This document shows, in pieces, positions 1-10,040 of a DNA stretch of 64,000 nucleotides (its first letter is position 1; each line of letters opens with the position of its first letter). The notes beneath the pieces are model-generated. The model was not told the origin of the DNA. It was given only the letters and a program-made list of their open reading frames with translations, and searched no databases. The translations under genes were made by a program, and so were the position numbers. The DNA is from Porodaedalea pini (taxonomy: Eukaryota > Basidiomycota > Agaricomycetes > Hymenochaetales > Hymenochaetaceae): the NCBI GenBank assembly GCA_002794775.1, contig NBAY01000008.1:248001-312000 (forward strand). Direction: 5' to 3'.

Positions 1-228
1 CGCGTCGCAAGGCACAAATTTCTGCGTGGGGGCGTTGTTGTCATTGACGATGTTCCTAAGAGGTGAGACTTCCTTTTACACAGCCAGACTTATTCTCGAC
101 GAATTTGACTATTGATATGCTCTTCTTGTAGTGCCTCCGGGAAAATCCTCCGGCGTGAACTGAGAGAGCGGGCGAAGAAGGAGTACGAAGCTCTTGAGAC
201 CGCCGCCCCACCCAAAGCGAAACTCTGA
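1..228 (+). CDS. 3' end of a peroxisomal acyl-CoA ligase (4CL-like), upstream tandem copy, partial
   Basis: This is the last two exons of an AMP-forming acyl-CoA/4-coumarate-CoA ligase whose 5' part lies outside the window. The reading runs through the C-terminal lobe, with the conserved ASGKILRRELRE stretch that carries the catalytic lysine, and ends in KAKL. AKL at the extreme C-terminus matches the PTS1 peroxisomal signal. One GT-AG intron (about 72-148) splits the codon before ASGK, exactly as in the complete copy at 3098-5411. The two copies are nearly identical here, introns included, differing mostly at silent sites, so this is a recent tandem duplicate with a period of 5187 bp at the aligned ends. 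Function is inferred from the full-length paralogue. Confidence 0.9.
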
Positions 229-864
229 GACCTTGTATTTCGGATTCCCGTGTTTTACGGTAGATGGAAGTCGTGGACCTATGGTTCCTGAGTGTGCGTT
301 GGGACGGCATTGATTGTATAGTAGCGTTTACATTGGGGCACGTCTTGCTCGCTTCTTGGATATTTTATGGACCTCCATACTGTTTGTCTTGCTGCGACTC
401 GGGGCTCTTTTGGAAGATTCATTGGGTACTTGAACAGGTCCTGTAGTGAAGTAGATCAACGGGTTGAGCCGGTCGCGCCTGTCACCGACTGCGAACCCAA
501 TTTTCGCCATCGGGACGTTGGAAAACTTAGAGCCCGCTCGGCTGCATTTTCGCGAAGGATCACAATCTCTTGAGATCATGATTCGCGAGGTTGCACAACG
601 AGGTAGAGCTTGGCTCAATCTCGTCACAGGGCTATCACAGGATTTCTTCGGAGGAAACGTGGACTACATACGCTGCATCTTTGTTGTTCCAGTTTTAACT
701 GATGTAACTCCCATGTCATAATTTTGCTTGTACGAACTTTGACGACACCCAAAGCATGTTTACTACATAATAATTATGGACTACACACAAGTACAGGAAT
801 TGATACATGTAGATGTACAAAATGCCGATACATAGAAAAACACAGCAAACGAAAGCAAGGAAAC
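229..864. other. Convergent intergenic region, first half duplicated
   Basis: No gene is seen. Positions 229 to about 531 match 5412 to about 5738, so the 3' flank of the ligase gene was carried along in the tandem duplication. The match fades after a short indel near 498/5690. The rest is AT-rich and lies between the convergent 3' ends of the ligase and SPT3. Confidence 0.7.
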
Positions 865-2116
865 TCAAATAAGGCTAACGCCTGTCCGTACAAGGCCTCC
901 GCGCCAATTTCGCATACCTGCTGAACGATGGTGTGCCCAGTCGTTTTGCATCTTGGCGAAGGCGTCCTGGATATGCTCTGGCATCAAAGCAGTCCTTGCC
1001 TCTGGAGGAGGTAAAAACAAGGATGAGACCGGGACCGGTGCGTCCTCTCTATCTTCGTCATCCTCTCTTCTCCTCTTGCTGCTGCCACCTTCTAAGGGCC
1101 CGCCAGCCTTGCGTTTGCCAAGCACGGGTGAGGTGTGGTCCTCCAGAACTTGCGCTTCCTCGAGCGATTTCTTCACGTCCAGACCACCTATTGTGAGCGC
1201 ACGGACCATTTCAAAAGCAAGGAAGCCAACAATGTCGACGGTATCGTCGGCATTCTTGAGGTCGAGGGCAGGAGGAAGGTTGAGGAATTCGCGAAAGCGT
1301 TTAGCTGTTAAATAATCAGCTACTGCATAAAATCCTAGAGGATTAATCAACATACATTTACGATATGTGAATGATGCTTGTCGACAGTCTGAGTAGTGTT
1401 GATATTCTTCTCGTGTCATCTGCCGTGTTGCTTCATCTGCCTCTTTCAGTCGCTGAATTGAAGCTTCGTGCGCTTCTATGTCATCCTCGTCTTCTTCATC
1501 GTCAGATTGGTGGCCAGATTGTTTCAGCACTTCTGAGTAGATTGCAGTGATCTCCCATGGCAGTTTCACGGTTATCTTTTGCGCCTTGGAAGCAAGTTTG
1601 TCTGGAATATTAAAACTGAGATAACAAGCTCTAGACATATCAGTGGGAATGTACACATACCATCAGCACCATCTTCGAGGTTTTCCACTTCTACTGCTCC
1701 CCCTCCATCTCCACCCGAATCTTTGGCATGTTTACGAACATCCTTCCAGGAGAGGTATGTTCGCAAGCGGTTGACCTTTCCGCGGTCGTGGCGAATGAGG
1801 AAAATCAGATCCTCGGCCGTCACATAGCGCGCACCGCGGCGGGTGGCTAGAGCACGGGCCTGTATAATCTAAGTCGAGTAGATGCTATGAGCCTGAGGAA
1901 TCAGCGGCATTTCACAAGAAATAACACACGAGTTCGATGATCTGGCTACGAACGATATCCTCAACGAGATTGACAGTGTCTTGGTTTGGGTCTTGGACCT
2001 CCCCAAACACGAACATCTTTCCAACCATGGTGTGTGAGCTTTGCTACAATGAGCTCAATAGCGGAAGACATGCGCACCATTTGGGAGATCTCCTGGGTGT
2101 ACTTGTATTCCCTCAT
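865..2116 (-). CDS. SPT3: SAGA complex subunit Spt3 (histone-fold TAF-like protein)
   Basis: Spt3 is a SAGA co-activator subunit that helps TBP load at promoters; it acts in the nucleus. After splicing, the N-terminus reads MREYKYTQEISQM, then MFVFGEVQDPNQDTVNLVED, then TAEDLIFLIRHDRGKVNRLR and TYLSWKDVRKHAKD. These are the signature histone-fold blocks of the TFIID-18/Spt3 family. A C-terminal half follows with the CRQASFTY and FREFLN blocks and DTVDIVGFLAFEMVRALT. An acidic patch (DDEEDEDDIEAHE) and a basic stretch (GSSKRRRED) lie between and after them. At least four introns are needed, including a 57-bp in-frame one near 1302-1358. The start at 2116 is the Met that matches yeast Spt3; an in-frame Met at 2173 would add 19 residues. 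Confidence 0.9.
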
Positions 2117-3097
2117 TCCGCGTTCTTCTTGAACTGATGAAGCTACCTTTTTGATGGCTATAGGTCCTGTCATAAACAATGGAATTGCGCTGCCGGCCTG
2201 AAGGGCGGTTGCAAAGCTTCGAGTCGCACAACAGCACAAGGCAGACGCTCGATGCGTATGATAATATTAATCCCGGCCGGCTAAAATGTCAAACACAGTA
2301 GTGAATTCTCACGCATGAGCCTCCAGTGTCCGGCACGTGACATGCCTGCTCACCGGAATCTAAGTCGCAATCGTTCCCTCTTTTCGCGCTGTATGTCCAG
2401 GACTGAGTCGCCCTTATCCAGGTCTAGCTTATTCCTTCCGACAGGCAACTCCTCGAGGCCGCAAGCGCAAGTATGCTCCTGGCACACGAAGGCGGGAGCG
2501 AAGCCGAAGCCTGAGTACGCCATCAGACTCGTCTATATCCGTCAGCTCGAAGATTCTAACCAATAAGAGGTTGAAGTGTATGCCTCTGAAGCTTGCTTTT
2601 TATTTAAACGATTACTGCCTAAATGGATGAGCTGGGCAATGTTATTTTCTTCATGTAGTTCACAATGGTGTGTAGCCTTTTACTTTGTATGCATATCAGT
2701 CTCGTAGGCATTAGAATTCCATTTGTTGTATCGGAACATCCAGTTGTAAGAGTGAAAGTCAGGTTATGTTCGGATGCCATGAACCTACAGAACTGCAGGT
2801 ATGATTGACTGCCCACCTCATGTCGGCAATCTGCGCGCGACACCGTCTCGACGCCGAGCGTACTGTATCAAGCTTCTTCAAGCAGCAAGCCCGATCCAGT
2901 CCGCGCTTCATTGGTCAATGAGCTGACCTTGACGGACGAGGAATTGGTCAAGGGCTCGGTCCTCGTCTAGAAGGAAGAGCGTGCCCGGTGATTGGAACAT
3001 CCTGCTCGCTCGTTCTCAGGATTGAACCAATAGTTTTTGTGCGTCAGGCTTTCTCAGTTTCTGACTCTCCGCTTCTCTTGCTTCGACCACTGTGACG
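2117..3097. promoter_or_regulatory. Divergent intergenic region between SPT3 and the ligase gene
   Basis: About 980 bp separate the two start codons. A CCAAT box is visible at 3027-3031, about 70 bp before the ligase ATG, with ATTGG-type sequence close by. No convincing coding exon was found. A short open stretch on the minus strand near 2350-2520 has no recognisable homology. Confidence 0.45.
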
Positions 3098-5411
3098 ATG
3101 GCCCCGAAGGCCTACCCGTCCATCCTGCCTCCAGTCGATACTCCCGAATGCTCTGTCTACTCACACCTCTTCCCGAAGTTCGACCGGTTCCCGAACGAAT
3201 CTGCCGCGTTCATCGACGCAGATACCGGAGTCTCGCTCTCGCGCGGTGAGCTACGTGCGAAGACACTCGAGTTCGCCTATGGGCTGCGTCATTCGCTACA
3301 TACCGAGCTCGGCGGTCCGAAGCTTGTGCGCGGAGACACTGTGCTCGTGTTTAGGTGCGTCCTTTTGAGGATATCCGACTTGATGCATGTACGATTTCTT
3401 TTCATTTTGTTTGGCAGTCCGAACAGCATCGCGTATCCTATTGTCGTGCTTGGCGCGTTCGCAGCAGGCTTGAAAGCGACGCTTGCCAATGCAGGGTATA
3501 CGCCTCCGGAGCTAGCACACCAGTTCCATGACAGGTTCATCAACGACCACTCGCATTCAAGTTTGTTTTCAAAAGCTAACTACTATCGATAGCGGTGCGC
3601 GTCTTGTAGTCGCATTCCCAACGCTCGTCCCAATCGTGCTGCAGATGTTTGCATTTCTGAAAGTAGATCCGACTGAGGCGCGGCAAAGAATCGTCATTGC
3701 AGGATGGGGACTGCAAGACAAGGGTCCAAAAGGCTTTGTGCAAATGGAAGAACTTCTTGGGAGTGGACGGCTGGAGACCGAGGAAAGATTCGACGGACTG
3801 CTTTCCAATGAAACGACACTTCTGTGCTATTCATCTGGTACGACTGGGAAGCCAAAGGGTGTGGAGGTAATGACTAAAAGAAAAGAAAAATGTCGCATGC
3901 TCTGGGGTTAACTGAGATGGTTACCCACAGACTACACACAAGAATCTGAACTCATGCATGAACATGGTTAGACCTGTCTTCCCCTTAAGACATGGCCAAG
4001 ACGTGACAATTGGGGTCCTGCCTTTCTTCCATATCTATGGTATGTCTGAAGGAAGATAAGCTAAAGTCTGCGGGTTCTCAATGATATCACAGGCGCCTTA
4101 ACCCTCCTTCAGTACTGCGTCCTAGACGGCGTCCCTGTCGTCGTGATGCCGCGCTTCGAGCCCGTCACGTTCTGCAAAATAATTGAGCAATGCAAAGTTA
4201 CTTTCGCTTTCATAGTCCCTCCAATCCTCGTCATCCTCTCCCGTCATCCCGGTAAGGTCTTACTCCAGTTCATCGTAGCCATAGCATATTAAACCTCATT
4301 TTATCTCCGTCAGCTGTGGACCAACACAATTTGACGTCCCTTCAAAGGCTTGTTTCGGGCGCTGCACCTCTTGGTGCTAGTCTCACCAAGGCCGTCGTCG
4401 AAAGGCTGAAGTCGCGAGGAGCCAAAACATCAATCGTTCAGGTCTGAAATATACGTGGTCCTTTATTTCAATGGTAGTAAATGCTTGTATACAGGCCTAT
4501 GGTCTCACGGAAACATCACCGATCTCGCACGTGCTTCCAGAGCCAGACTCAGAACGCAAAGTCGGCTCTATCGGGCTCCTTTTGCCAAACCTGGAGGCGC
4601 GAATCGTCACAGATGACGGACATGATGCAGAAGAAGGCGAGCCGGGCGAATTGTGGATGCGCGGGCCTACGATTATGAAGGGCTACTTGAACAATCCGGA
4701 GGCGACGCGAGAGTCGATCACACCTGATGGGTTCTTCAAGACGGGCGACGTCGCTATCATTGATAAAGAGGGTCATACGTATATTGTGGATAGGAAGAAG
4801 GAGCTCATCAAATTCAAGGTTCGAATAATCCCAGCGATACTTTGTCATCGAGGTTATACTCATCGATTGTACTTGCCAGGGCTTCCAAGGTTAGCAAAAA
4901 AACACCATCTCCCAATTTCACCCCCTCTAACAGAAAACATATAGTACCGCCTGCAGAGTTGGAAGCTGTTCTCTTGCAGCATCCAGACATTGCAGACGCT
5001 GGTGTCGTAGGTGTTATGTCGCATGCGGAAGCGACGGAACTTCCTCGGCAAGTCTTCCTTACATCCGAATCCTCTACGTTATTAACAACATGTTTGCAGA
5101 GCGTATGTGGTACATGCCAAGGGACTCCCAGAATCCGAGAAGGAAAAGCAGCCGTTTGCTTTATCGGTGCAGAAGTGGATCGAGGGCCGCGTCGCAAGGC
5201 ACAAATTTCTGCGTGGGGGTATTGTCGTCATCGATGCTGTTCCTAAGAGGTGAGATTTTTACACGGTCAGACTTATTCTCGACGGATTTGACTATTGATG
5301 TGCTCTTCTTGTAGTGCCTCCGGGAAAATCCTCCGGCGTGAATTGAGAGAACGAGCGAAGAAGGAGTACGAAGCTCTCGAGACCGCCGCGCCGCCCAAAG
5401 CGAAACTCTGA
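3098..5411 (+). CDS. Peroxisomal acyl-CoA ligase, 4-coumarate-CoA ligase-like (ANL superfamily)
   Basis: This adenylating enzyme activates a carboxylic acid with ATP and joins it to CoA. The spliced protein of about 560 residues shows the AMP-binding P-loop YSSGTTGKPKGVE, the AYGLTETSP motif, GELWMRGPTIMKGYLNNPEAT, the FKTGDVA hinge region, and the C-terminal GFQVPPAELE and ASGKILRREL blocks. It ends in AKL, a PTS1-type signal, so peroxisomal location is inferred. About nine introns interrupt it. One exon is only 10 nt (4880-4889) and supplies G-F-Q of the GFQ motif; without it the reading frame fails. The substrate cannot be read from sequence: phenylpropanoid-type, medium-chain or fatty acids are all possible. 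A second copy lies upstream, cut by the window start. The next gene is a fatty-aldehyde dehydrogenase. Confidence 0.92.
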
Positions 5412-6365
5412 GACCTTGTATCTCGGATTCCCATGTTCAACGGTAGATGGAAGTCGTGGACGTATGATTCCTGAGTGTGCGTTGGGCCGGCATTGATTGT
5501 ATAGTAGCGTTTACATTGGGGCACGTCTTGCTCGTTTCTTGGATATTTTATGGACTTCCATACTATTTGTCTTGCTGCGACTCGTAGCTCTTTTGGAAGA
5601 TTCATTGGGTACTTGAACAGGTCCTGTAGTGAAGGAGATCAACGGGTTGAGCCGGTCGCGTCTGTCGCCGACGGCGAACCCACTCGATTCGCAGTTCAGG
5701 TAAATTTTCGCCATATATTGGGACATTGGAAAACTTACATCAGACGGATTAATGATGGTTGGGAGAAATAGACGCACGTCAGTCAGGATCATCAACCCCA
5801 TCCTTCTTACAGTGTATCTCGTTGAGAATCCCATGCTTCATTCTCGTCCAAAATTTTCACAAGCTCCCTGAATTCCGGAGCATGTGAAACGAGATCATTC
5901 ATTCGAAAGTGACGACAATGAACTAGCTGGATGATGTAGAAAAATTGCCGAAAGCACAAACCATATTTTTAGTATACAACAATTAAATTGCTTTACACTA
6001 GTACTGGCACTCATTCGTTGGCTCTCCTTTGCCATTCTTCTCTTGCTTCGAGCTGGTTTGCATGTCTTCCGCCTTTGCCGTATTCGCGGCAAGCGCACAC
6101 ATGTTGTTTCGTTGGCCGATCACACGTGAGCAACTTAGCTATAACTAGAAGTCAACAGCATCAAGAGAAATATTAATAGAAATTATAATATTTATTATAA
6201 TATTCATGTGCCATTGATTTATATATATATACATACGTGTTCTCATGATTAATATATATTCCTTCTCACCTCGCTCAGACTCCGAGTCAGCGTTCGCACC
6301 CCACGGGATCGTAGCTTATTTAGCCGCACTGTCCAGACACGCGCGCATTGTCTCCGAGACGCAAA
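5412..6365. other. Intergenic region; duplicated 3' flank and ALDH promoter
   Basis: The first ~325 bp repeat 229-531 (tandem duplication). The remainder is AT-rich, with a long ATATATATAC stretch at about 6218-6236, some 130-150 bp before the ALDH start. No gene is seen. Confidence 0.6.
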
Positions 6366-8853
6366 ATGCCTTCTGTTGAACTCAAGTATGACTCGCTGCA
6401 GGAGATCGAGTCGGTGAGTGTGGTAGTCTTTGGAAGCGGTTTGCTTGCGACCTTTGCTCAGACGACTCGTTTCTGCCCCGTCAACAGATCCACGCCAGTC
6501 TGGCAGCCGAGTTCCTCAAGGGGAGGACCAGGCCTATTGCATTCCGCAAGCAACAGCTCTCTCAGCTCGCGTACATGGTCAAAGACAACCTGCCCAGATT
6601 TCATGAAGCTCTGGCGCACGACTTGGGGAAGCCCCCGCTTGAGGCTCTCACGTGCGTTGGTTGTGCGTTGCTTTGTTTTCGACGTCTAATGCAACCCATT
6701 CGCATTGCAGACACGAACTGGCAACTGTCTTGAATGACATTGTCGAGGCCTACAACAAGGTCGGAAAATGGGCGAAAGACGAACGGGCTCCGTTTCGTCC
6801 GGATACCATGCTTCTGAGCCCTAAGATTCGCAAAGAACCAAAGGGTGTCGTTCTAATCATTGGGTAAGTCTTGTCTACCATACTCCCGTACCATCGTCTC
6901 TTAGTTAGTCTGCATTCGCAGAGCATTCAACTACCCGGCTTGGCTTACTCTTGGTCCTATGGTAAGGCTTTCAATAATAATCTTATGAATAAACTAAACA
7001 TTCTCTAGTCTGCTGCTGTTGCGGCAGGGAATGCTGTAGTCGTGAAGCCATCGGAATCTTCCCCTGCAATAGCGTCCTTGCTGGCAGAACTGATTCCTAA
7101 GTATCTTGATCAAAGCTTGTACTGTGTGGTTAACGGAGCGATTCCTGAGATGACGAAGGTGAATAATGCTTGGTCTCTCGCTGTCACTGCGATCGTTGAC
7201 TCTTGCTTAGCTACTCGAGCTGAAATGGGACCATAGTATGTCTTTCTTGAGCACACCTTAATTCCTGAATACATACTAAGATTTTCACCATCCAGTCATG
7301 TACACCGGTATGATGCGGTCTACTTCTTCAAATATGAAGTGCGTTGACAGTGGATGTAGGAGGTGGAAAAGTCGGCCGTATTGTCGCGGCGGCAGCGGCA
7401 AAACATCTGACTCCGGTGACTCTTGAGGTGATTGAGTCTTTTCTTCGACATCTATCCTCATCTAACTCCAATAAACTATAGCTTGGAGGTACATTACCTT
7501 GACAGTGCACGTACCTGTTCCCGTTCATTAGAATGTCTGTACAGGCAAGAATCCCGTCCTCATCGATTCCAATTGCGACTTGGCGTTGGCAGCTAAACGA
7601 ATTGCTTGGGGACGTTTCAGCAACTCTGGCCAGGTAAAAGTCACCCCTGCGACCTTGATGTAACCTCTCACGAATGCTTTCATAGACATGCACTGCTCCC
7701 GACTATATACTCATTCCTGCAGAAGCACAGGACAAGCTCGTCGTTGCGTTTACTGAAGTGTACGCTATATATTTCCATCGTTTTTCTACAAATCGACTCC
7801 AACAAGTTGAGATTCAGATACAAGTCGTTCTACCCCGATGGTCCCTTGAAGTCGGATTCATATGCGCGGATCGCTACTGACGCCCACTTCAAGCGCGTCA
7901 AGGCGTTACTCGACGATACCAAGGGAAAGATCGTGCTTGGCGGAGAGACGGATGCGGCGCAGAGGTTCATCGCTCCGACGGTCGTGAGGGATGTTTCACA
8001 AGAGGATTCACTTATGAGTCAAGAGATCTTTGGACCTATCATTCCAATCGTCGCCGTGAAAGACTTGGACGAAGCTATCGCTTTCGTAAATACTCGGTAA
8101 GCTGTTTTCATAACTATAGGCTCGAGCAAGCTGACGATGTTTTGTCTGATAGAGATCATGCGCTAGCGTTGCACGTCTTCACATCTGACGCGGCGATCAA
8201 AAAGAAAGGTGAACAATCACGGCGCTTTTCATGTCTAGTCAATGACTGTATTTAACTTTTCGCCTCTCTTAGTTCTCGATAGCACCCGTAGTGGAGCCGT
8301 AATCTGCAACGATACACTTTTACACTCAGCTAGTGAGTAATGAGTCTCACTACTTTTATTCACGACAGCTCATCTTTTCCGTCCCTGCTAGTCGAAGGCC
8401 TTCCTTTCGGAGGAGTCGGCGAAAGCGGCTGCAAGTTTCTTATTATAATATCGATTGTATATGTTCTAATAAATTCCACAGACGGTCAACACACTGGAAA
8501 ATGGGGCTTCGATACGTTCACACACTTCCGCTCGACGCTCGATTCTCCCAAGCTGTGAGTCTAAGCATATACCCCTCCTTTTCTTGTTCGGCGCTAAAAC
8601 CATTGACAGGGTGGACCTCGTCATGGGTAACCGCTATCCGCCGTACACGGAGAATAAGCTGAAGGCGATGAAGGCGTTGCTAGTTCCACGTATGCCGCCG
8701 CGCGCAGGCAAGTCTGCGGGCCTGATTTCGCGCACGCGTGCGTTTATTATGGCGTCGCTGTGCGTTCTTCTTGCAGCTGGTCTGGCCACTCGACTGACCT
8801 CGACCGCCGGTGCTCTGGCATTCGTGCAACGACTTCTGTCTAGAGGAAAGTGA
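6366..8853 (+). CDS. Fatty-aldehyde dehydrogenase, ALDH family 3, membrane-anchored
   Basis: This NAD(P)-dependent aldehyde dehydrogenase oxidises (fatty) aldehydes to acids. Family-3 landmarks appear in order after splicing: [44 protein letters not shown], the [11 protein letters not shown] nucleotide loop, LELGGKNP with the general-base Glu, GQTCTAPDY with the catalytic Cys, [23 protein letters not shown] and FDTFTHFR. The C-terminus has a hydrophobic helix ([18 protein letters not shown]), as in ER or peroxisomal FALDH. There are about 13 introns. A 7-nt exon (7482-7488) encodes part of LELGGK, and the intron at 8431-8481 must use a GC donor (GCAAGT) to keep GESGYG in frame. The start ATG follows an A-rich leader and gives the usual N-terminus. 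Confidence 0.92.
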
Positions 8854-9336
8854 GGCGTTCGTCCGTATGTGGTCGATATACACTGTCAACGCCGGACGAA
8901 GCACAAAGAAAAAGAGAGTTTTTTTTTCTCGGGTATCGTGCTTCAGCTAGTCGTGGCGATTGACTAAACGCGTCTTTTGCCTCTTGCCTCCTGCTCTCGT
9001 ATGCACCGTACTCAACCCCGATTTTTTATATAGTACTATTTGTTCATACTTTCCCCCTTTCCTTATTGAAATACAACTGTTATGATTCTCAATCGGTACG
9101 GACCTATGGACCAGGCACCATACTCCCTCCCCTTGCGGTTTGAATCCTTTCTACTTGTGTCTTTGCCAGCAAATTGACCTTCATCCTGTTTCTTCTTGAT
9201 AGCCTGGGCTTCCACGGAAATCATGGTAGCCTGCTTGGCTACGTCTCCTAGGACGGCATGTAAATCAATCTGTTGTCATAATCTAGTGCGAACACTTGCA
9301 TTCAGCAAATCATACTTCAACAGGTTGGAGCACAGT
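8854..9336. other. Intergenic region up to the transposon
   Basis: This holds the ALDH 3' region with a T-rich tract near 8920-8930 and a possible orphan exon on the minus strand (next entry). The last three bases, AGT at 9334-9336, are the left target-site duplication of the CACTA element. Confidence 0.5.
9063..9260 (-). pseudogene. Possible orphan terminal exon of an unidentified gene
   Basis: An open reading of about 65 codons runs to a TAA at 9063-9065. It contains DVAKQATMISVEAQAIKKKQ and a Lys/Arg-rich tail, and it is preceded by an AG that could be a splice acceptor. The composition looks protein-like (alternating charged and hydrophobic residues), but I recognise no family. No upstream exon is visible, because the CACTA element begins 76 bp away. 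It may be the remains of a gene cut by that insertion, or chance. Confidence 0.25.
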
Positions 9337-9363
9337 CACTGCGTTTCAGAGGGTGTTAATACA
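9337..9363 (+). repeat. Left terminal inverted repeat of the CACTA element
   Basis: This is 27 bp starting CACTGCGTTTCAGAGGGTGT. It pairs with 13691-13717, the single difference being C versus T at position 11. It is preceded by the AGT target-site duplicate. Confidence 0.88.
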
Positions 9364-9771
9364 TCCTGGTGTAGTTGGTATTAAGCAAACTATTCAAATG
9401 TACACAAAGAAGTGGTATAGAATAGCAAAAAAAATGTGCTTAGGTTTGAATAGCTTAGCTAAACAGATATAATTTATTTTGGCTAGATGAGCTAGCCAAA
9501 TTATCTTCTTAGTTGTGCGTAGCTACCTTACAATTTTGTGTAGCTTACATGTCCTGTATAGGCAAGGTAGTCAGATTGTCTAGGTCTGTATAGATGACAT
9601 AAGCCAGTGTAGATAGAATTTGATGTAAATGGGTTAGACTAGTGTGGGATTTACCTTCGTGTAGATGCCATGGGCAAGACGTGACACGCAGCTAAGAGTA
9701 AGACGCGCTTCACCTTGACTCACACCACGACATCACTTGTTGTTCCTCACTCAAGAGTGGCACGCAGCAAG

Positions 9772-10038
9772 ACTCAACACCACCGCTGCTGGCTGCACAG
9801 TGCCATATCAGTGCGAAGAACTGCAGCAAGCATGTCGAGTCATATGTCTGGAAGCACAGACCCGATGGTACCCACATTATCAACATCAGCAAGACATGGG
9901 AGAGACTGTCTTTGCTGCATGCGTCATCACCACTGTGGAGAACATGCACAATGTGTGTGTTGTTTCCGCCCGTCCCTATGGTCAGTGCACTGTCCTCAAG
10001 TTCATGGCACACACTGGTGTGCAAGTGATTGCCAACTG
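9772..10038 (+). pseudogene. RPS0: Fragment of 40S ribosomal protein uS2 (RPS0) gene, frameshifted
   Basis: The first part reads [20 protein letters not shown] then [19 protein letters not shown], the N-terminal core of eukaryotic uS2. One frame away the homology continues as [25 protein letters not shown] and [14 protein letters not shown]. The frame change falls near 9900. Several substitutions hit invariant sites, for example Cys for Arg after ARPYGQ. The protein start and C-terminal half are missing, so it cannot make uS2. It sits inside the CACTA element and abuts the ThrRS fragment within a few bases, so the two were joined by the transposon and are not natural neighbours. Confidence 0.85.
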
Positions 10039-10040
10039 AT

